Positions 59,946 through 64,000 of a DNA stretch of 64,000 bases are shown piece after piece (the first letter of the stretch is position 1; every line of letters starts with the position of its first letter). Source of the stretch: Streptomyces sp. NRRL S-87 (GTDB lineage: Bacteria; Actinomycetota; Actinomycetes; Streptomycetales; Streptomycetaceae); the NCBI RefSeq assembly GCF_000719335.1, contig NZ_JOGB01000054.1, positions 1-64,000 of the forward strand, written 5' to 3'. The notes beneath the pieces were generated by a model that ran no database searches, was not told the origin of the DNA, and was given only the letters and a program-made list of their open reading frames with translations. A program made the translations under genes and the position numbers.

Positions 59946-60134
59946 CCGTGAGCGAGCGAATGCGATAGGCGCCCAGCGCCCTCTTCTCCACCCCTCCGTA
60001 CGCGCGGTCCGCCGGAATCCCCGGCGTCCGTCCCGCCGTACGTCGAGGCACACCCCCGCCCGCGCGACCGTCCAGGCGTACCCCCGGCGGGGTCAGCGAA
60101 GCCATTCACCCTGCCTGCCCCGGGAGATACCGCC

Positions 60135-61595
60135 ATGTCCGCGTACCCGAACGCCGCCGCCGTAGCCGCCACCACCTACGTCGCCACCGTCACCCCCTCC
60201 GCCCCGGCCGCCGCCGAGGAGGGCGACGCCTGCTGCGCCGGCGCCCACGCCGCCGGCGCCGACTGCGCCGCCGCACCGCTGCCGGTCCTCGGCCGCGACG
60301 TCACCGTCCCCCTCGTCACCGGCGGCGAGGTCACCTACGCCGCCCTCGACTACGCCGCCAGCGCCCCGGCGCTCCAGCGGGTCTGGGACGACGTCGCGGC
60401 GTACGCCCCGTACTACGGGAGCGTGCACCGCGGGGCCGGGTACCTCTCCCAGCTGTCCACCGACCTCTTCGAGGCCAGCCGCGCCACGGTGGCCGAGTTC
60501 CTCGACTGCCGTTCCTCCGATCAGGTGATTTTCACCCGCTCGACGACCGACTCCCTGAACCTGCTCGCCCACGTGCTGCCGGCCGACTGCCGCGTCTTCG
60601 TCTTCGAGACCGAGCACCACGCCTCCCTGCTCCCCTGGAGCGGCCACCAGGTCACCTACCTGGACGCGCCGCGCACCCCCGCCGAGGCCGTCGACACCCT
60701 GGAGCGCGCGCTCGCCGACCGCGACCCCCACGGCCCGGCCCTGGTGTGCGTCACCGGCGCCTCCAACGTCACCGGCGAGCTGTGGCCCGTCAAGGAACTG
60801 GCCGCCGCCGCCCACGCGCACGGCGCCCGCATCGTCCTGGACGCCGCCCAGTTGGCGCCGCACCACCCGGTCTCCGTACAGGACCTCGACGTGGACTGGG
60901 TCGCCTTCTCCGGCCACAAGCTGTACGCGCCCTTCGGCTCGGGCGTGCTGGCCGGCCGGGCCGACTGGCTGCGGGCGGCCGAGCCGTACCTCGCCGGCGG
61001 CGGGGCCTCCCGCACGGTCGCCCGCGGCGAGGACGGGGGAGTGGCCGTCGAGTGGCACACCACCGCGGCCCGCCACGAGGCCGGTTCGCCCAACGTCATC
61101 GGCGTCTACGCCGTCGCCTCCGCCTGCCGGGCCCTGACCGAGGCGGGCTTCGACCGCCTGGTCGCCCGCGAGCAGGAGCTCGTGCGCCGCGTCCGGGAAG
61201 GCCTCGCGGAGGTCCCCGAGGTACGGGTCCTCTCGCTGTTCGGCGAGGACGCGGCCCGCGTGGGCGTCATCTCGTTCGTCGTCGAGGGCTGGAACAGCTC
61301 GCACTTCGCGGCCGCGCTCTCCGCCGAGTACGGGATCGGCGTGCGCGACGGGCTGTTCTGCGCCCACCCGCTGGTGCGCATCCTGCTCGGCGGCGCTCCG
61401 CAGGAGCCCGGCGCGTGCGGGTCCCCCGAGGCCGCTCCGGGCGAGCGGTCGCTGAACGCGATCCGGGTCAGCTTCGGCGCGGGTACGCCCGACGAGCACG
61501 TCGAGCGGTTCGTCCGCGCCGTGCGGGAGCTGGTCTCCCAGGGCGCCCAGTGGGAGTACCGCACGGAGGAGGGCCGCTGCGTCCCGGCCGTGTGA
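60135..61595 (+). CDS. Aminotransferase class V PLP enzyme (cysteine desulfurase-like)
   Basis: 486 residues. A ~50-residue N-terminal extension contains Cys-rich DACCAGAHAAGADCAAAP. The class V domain follows: YAALDYAASAPALQRVWDDV, SVHRGAGYLSQLSTDLFEAS, VIFTRSTTDSLNLLAHVL, ETEHHASLLPW, VLDAAQLAPHHPVSVQDLDV and the PLP Lys in FSGHKLYAPFGSG. A Cys in RDGLFCAHPL occupies roughly the region of the desulfurase catalytic Cys loop. Start ATG 60135 with GGGAGA upstream. SAM-IV control implies a role in sulfur amino-acid economy; the actual reaction is uncertain. Confidence 0.9.
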   Translation: MSAYPNAAAVAATTYVATVTPSAPAAAEEGDACCAGAHAAGADCAAAPLPVLGRDVTVPLVTGGEVTYAALDYAASAPALQRVWDDVAAYAPYYGSVHRGAGYLSQLSTDLFEASRATVAEFLDCRSSDQVIFTRSTTDSLNLLAHVLPADCRVFVFETEHHASLLPWSGHQVTYLDAPRTPAEAVDTLERALADRDPHGPALVCVTGASNVTGELWPVKELAAAAHAHGARIVLDAAQLAPHHPVSVQDLDVDWVAFSGHKLYAPFGSGVLAGRADWLRAAEPYLAGGGASRTVARGEDGGVAVEWHTTAARHEAGSPNVIGVYAVASACRALTEAGFDRLVAREQELVRRVREGLAEVPEVRVLSLFGEDAARVGVISFVVEGWNSSHFAAALSAEYGIGVRDGLFCAHPLVRILLGGAPQEPGACGSPEAAPGERSLNAIRVSFGAGTPDEHVERFVRAVRELVSQGAQWEYRTEEGRCVPAV

Positions 61596-61606
61596 TCCCG
61601 GGACGC

Positions 61607-61643
61607 GGGGCGGTGCCGGGGACGGGGGTCCCGGCGCCGCCCC
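61607..61643. terminator. Hairpin terminator after the PLP enzyme gene
   Basis: GGGGCGGTGCCGGG pairs with CCCGGCGCCGCCCC (14 bp, one mismatch), 11 bases after the stop codon. It lies between convergent genes and may serve both strands. Confidence 0.75.
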
Positions 61644-61693
61644 CTTCGCGTCGTCGCGGTGCCGTTCCGGCGGAGCCGCGCGGTGAGCGCCGG

Positions 61694-61975
61694 TCAGGCG
61701 TCCAGACCGATGGCGAAGGCCGCCTCGAGGTCGTGCTGCGAGTAGGTGCGGAAGGCGACGTGGGTGTCCGTGGCCTCGACGCCCGGGATCTTGCTGATCC
61801 GGCCGGGGATGATGTCGGCCAGGTCCTCGTGGCGGGAGACCCGCACGAGGGCGATGAGGTCGTACGTGCCGGTCACCGAGTAGACCTCGCTGACGTTCTC
61901 CAGGGCCGCGATCCGCTCGGCGATCTCAGGGATCCGGTCCACGCTGGTCTTGATGAGGACAAGGGCAGTGATCAC
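61694..61975 (-). CDS. Stand-alone RAM (AsnC/Lrp effector) domain protein
   Basis: 93 residues: VITALVLIKTSVDRIPEIAE, LENVSEVYSVTGTYDLIALV, then HEDLADIIPGRISKIPGVEA and TDTHVAFRTYSQHDLE. This is only the ligand-binding/oligomerisation domain of Lrp/AsnC regulators, without the helix-turn-helix. Such proteins bind amino acids and may act as partners of full-length Lrp proteins. The GTG start at 61975 overlaps the stop of the rhomboid gene (GTGA), so they are translationally coupled. Confidence 0.92.
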   Translation of the reverse strand: MITALVLIKTSVDRIPEIAERIAALENVSEVYSVTGTYDLIALVRVSRHEDLADIIPGRISKIPGVEATDTHVAFRTYSQHDLEAAFAIGLDA

Positions 61976-62682
61976 GGCGTGCTGTCTCCCTCGGTGGCCG
62001 CGGCTGATCTCCTCACTGTAGTCGTACGCCGGTAGCGGCCCCAGGCGTACAGGAAGCCCAGCGTGAAGCCGACGAGGTGGGCCAGGTAGGCCACCCCCGG
62101 GCCGCTGCCGGCCCGGTACTGGGCCAGGCCCTGGAGCGCGAACCAGAACAGCAGGACCACCCATGCGGGCAGGCGCAGCGGCAGGAAGAAGAGGAACGGG
62201 AAGACGCTGGTCACCCTGGCCCGCGGGAACAGGCACAGGAACGCGCCGAGCACACCGGAGATCGCCCCGGAGGCGCCGACCAGCGTCTGGTCGGAGGAGG
62301 CGTTGGCCGCCGCGTACGCCACCATCGCGAGGTAGCCGCACACGAGGTAGAAGACGGCGAACTCCAGTCGGCCCATCCGCTCCTCGACCATCGCGCCGAA
62401 GACGTACAGGAAGAGCATGTTGCCGAGCAGGTGCAGCCAGTTCCCGTGGACGAACAGCGCCGTCAGCGGGGTGAGGGCGGTGCGGGCGCCGCCGGCGAAG
62501 AGCTCGTCGGGGACCACGCCCCATTCGCGCAGGTAGGCGGTCTGCTCCGCGAGCAGCGCGTCCCCGGTGCCGTACGACGGGACGAACCCGGACAGCGGCC
62601 CCGCGAGGAACAGCACCGCGCCGGCGGCGATCAGGGCGTGGCTGATCACCGCGCCCCGGACGGCTCCGCACCTTACGATCAT
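61972..62682 (-). CDS. Rhomboid family intramembrane serine protease
   Basis: 236 residues with about six to seven helices. The rhomboid signatures are FVHGNWLHLLGNMLFLYVFG (conserved H-x4-H in loop/TM2), catalytic Ser in GASGAISGVLGAFL, and catalytic His in YLAHLVGFTLGFLY. It cleaves membrane proteins inside the bilayer. Start ATG 62682. It is followed, with a four-base overlap, by the RAM-domain gene, and is divergent from the zinc-ribbon gene. Confidence 0.95.
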   Translation of the reverse strand: MIVRCGAVRGAVISHALIAAGAVLFLAGPLSGFVPSYGTGDALLAEQTAYLREWGVVPDELFAGGARTALTPLTALFVHGNWLHLLGNMLFLYVFGAMVEERMGRLEFAVFYLVCGYLAMVAYAAANASSDQTLVGASGAISGVLGAFLCLFPRARVTSVFPFLFFLPLRLPAWVVLLFWFALQGLAQYRAGSGPGVAYLAHLVGFTLGFLYAWGRYRRTTTVRRSAAATEGDSTP

Positions 62683-62903
62683 GAACAGAGCATGACCTAT
62701 CGGGACGGAACGGAACAGGCCGCCCCGCCGCGTCCCGTATGCGGGACGGGGCCCACCCGGGGCCCCTGCAAGGCCGTAGGGTTACGAGCGGTACCGAAGG
62801 CGTACCGAAGTGAGCCGCGGGGCGACGACGGCGTGGAGTCACGACGGGGTGAACCCGCGACCGGCCCGGACCGCGCGGCACGCACGAAGGAGAGATCGGC
62901 CCG

Positions 62904-63143
62904 ATGACGGTTCCCCTGCCGACCGCCACGACCCGCTGGCGCTGCACCCTGTGCGGCAACCTCACCCGTTTCGACGTCACCCGCTCGTCGAAGGTGGTCG
63001 AGTACGTCCACCTCGACCTCGCCGGAGAGCCCAAGGTGGAGGAGCGTGAGGTGCTGAGTGAGACCATCGAGTCGGTCCGCTGCCGCTGGTGCAACGCGGT
63101 GGACCAGATCGAGCTCGTGGACAGGCCGGGTGCCGACTCCTGA
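62904..63143 (+). CDS. Small zinc-ribbon-like hypothetical protein
   Basis: 79 residues. Two C-x2-C pairs (WRCTLCGNLTRF and SVRCRWCNAVDQ) frame the protein, consistent with one zinc-ribbon site. Between them is a charged stretch (HLDLAGEPKVEEREVLSE). The function is unknown; small zinc-ribbon proteins beside the coiled-coil gene downstream recur in Streptomyces by memory. Start ATG 62904 with AAGGAGAGA upstream. It is 48 bases ahead of the next gene, possibly one operon. Confidence 0.87.
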   Translation: MTVPLPTATTRWRCTLCGNLTRFDVTRSSKVVEYVHLDLAGEPKVEEREVLSETIESVRCRWCNAVDQIELVDRPGADS

Positions 63144-63191
63144 GGGAGGGGTACCCGCCGATTGAGGAACCGACGGTAGGGGTGACGGATT

Positions 63192-64000
63192 GTGGAGCCT
63201 GCACGCGGCGCTGAACCGGCCGGCGCGGCCGGTGGCGGCGACGCCGAGGCGCTCGACCGGCCTCTGCCGGAGGGCGTACGGCGCAGGGTCGTCGCGTTCA
63301 CGGCGGACGCGTTCGGCGGGCTGACGCTCGCCGACCTGCCGTCGCAGCTGCGCCAGTACGCCCGGTTCACCCCCACGCGGCGGGCCAAGTTCGCCGGCAA
63401 CGCGATGGCCGCCGCGCTGGAGGGCGACCCGGTCTTCCGCGGCCGGATCGCCGAACGGCTCCGGGAGGCGCAGCCCGAGCTGGCCGCCGCCCTGGAGTCC
63501 GGCTCGTCGCCGGCCGCCGCCGACCCGCTGGACGTGGCGGCGGTGGCGTACGTCCTGCGCCCGGCCGGCTGGGTGAAGCTGGTGGCGGCCGCGGGCGAGG
63601 AGGCCCAGCGGGCCGACGCCGAGCGCGCCGGCGAGGAGGCCCAGCGCGAACTCGAACGACTGCGCGAGGAGCTGGCCCTGCTGCGCGAGCAGCAGCGCAC
63701 CCACGGCGAGCACCAGCGACAGGAGCTGGAGGCGGCCCGCAAGGAAGCCGAATCGCTTCAGCGCAAGCTGCGCAGCGCCCTGAACGACGTCAAGCGCGGC
63801 GAGGCGGCACTGCGCAAGGCCGCGGCCGAGGCCGACGCGTTCCGTGCCGAGGCCGCCGCGCAGGTGGCCGCGGCCGAGAGCGAGGGCCGGCGGCTGAAGT
63901 CCCGCCTGGCCGAGGTGGAGGCGGCCCTGGAGGCCAGCCGCCGCTCGGCCCGTGAGGGGCGCAGCGTCGAGGACATGCGGCTGCGGCTGCTGCTGGACAC
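63192..64000 (+). CDS. Coiled-coil protein, N-terminal part (probable NYN-domain RNA-binding protein), truncated by window end
   Basis: At least 269 residues read from GTG 63192 (preceded by GGGGTGAC) and still open at the window end. Residues ~28-110 are a helical domain (VRRRVVAFTADAFGGLTLAD, then LRQYARFTPTRRAKFAGNAM). Residues ~125-265 form a long Glu/Ala/Arg-rich coiled coil (EELALLREQQRTHGEHQRQE, SLQRKLRSALNDVKRGEAAL). The end of the window reads VEDMRLRLLLDT, which in related Streptomyces proteins precedes an NYN (PIN-like) nuclease domain; that domain would lie beyond the window. The NYN assignment is from memory of similar architecture. Confidence 0.8.
   Translation, partial: MEPARGAEPAGAAGGGDAEALDRPLPEGVRRRVVAFTADAFGGLTLADLPSQLRQYARFTPTRRAKFAGNAMAAALEGDPVFRGRIAERLREAQPELAAALESGSSPAAADPLDVAAVAYVLRPAGWVKLVAAAGEEAQRADAERAGEEAQRELERLREELALLREQQRTHGEHQRQELEAARKEAESLQRKLRSALNDVKRGEAALRKAAAEADAFRAEAAAQVAAAESEGRRLKSRLAEVEAALEASRRSAREGRSVEDMRLRLLLD

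Noticed and set aside
59946..60134. Cys-containing leader peptide upstream of the PLP enzyme gene
   Set aside because: No frame in the interval has a start, several Cys or Met codons and a ribosome site; only a six-codon frame without Cys was found.

Overview
The window is high-GC actinobacterial chromosome, almost certainly from a Streptomyces species. Codon third positions are nearly all G or C, GTG starts are common, and the gene order (aceE, sucB-lpd, pepA, cob genes, pspA, nadA/erpA, adoK, ctaCDF, ctaE-qcrCAB, trpD) is the conserved Streptomyces core around the cytochrome bcc-aa3 genes. No rRNA, tRNA, phage or transposase gene was seen.

Layout. 0.5-6.1 kb: VIT-family transporter, SpoIIE-type phosphatase, a divergent TetR/SDR pair, a DUF4240 protein and a second SDR. 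6.3-15.2 kb (minus strand): central carbon metabolism with aceE, a GntR/FCD regulator, sucB, lpd and the leucyl aminopeptidase pepA. 15.6-21.7 kb (plus): a four-gene exopolysaccharide operon made of a secreted Agd3-like deacetylase, a PelF-like GT4 glycosyltransferase, a polytopic membrane protein and a Spherulin-4 (GH135-like) hydrolase. This is the same set of enzyme activities as the fungal galactosaminogalactan cluster and is the most interesting system in the window. 21.7-29.7 kb: cobS, cobU fused to a metallo-beta-lactamase-like domain, and cobT, interrupted by pspAA/pspA, a DUF3043 protein and a methyltransferase. 29.8-37.9 kb: cell-envelope genes (MprF-like aminoacyl-phosphatidylglycerol synthase, rhomboid-like membrane protein, two-component system, RND exporter).

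38.1-40.1 kb: four tandem, divergent copies of a small secreted peptidoglycan-binding-like protein. 40.1-47.6 kb: nadA and erpA in divergent orientation, adenosine kinase, a TfoX-like protein and a cysteine desulfurase-TusA fusion. 47.9-57.2 kb: respiratory supercomplex genes ctaCDF and ctaE-qcrCAB, with an L,D-transpeptidase and a degenerate receiver protein between them. 57.4-64 kb: trpD, a membrane-anchored secreted protein, a SAM-IV riboswitch with its terminator ahead of a cysteine-desulfurase-like PLP enzyme, a RAM-domain regulator overlapping a rhomboid protease, a zinc-ribbon protein and the start of a coiled-coil protein that leaves the window.

Non-coding features include a family of interspersed GTGGTGTG.../...CACACCAC palindromic repeats (five copies), many minisatellite-like GC-rich tandem repeats, G-quadruplex-type runs, about a dozen strong hairpin terminators, and several inverted repeats at promoters or start codons (aceE, ctaC, ctaE, nadA/erpA, tetR/SDR, RND exporter) that look like operators. 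Functional calls rest on motifs read by eye; no database search was possible.
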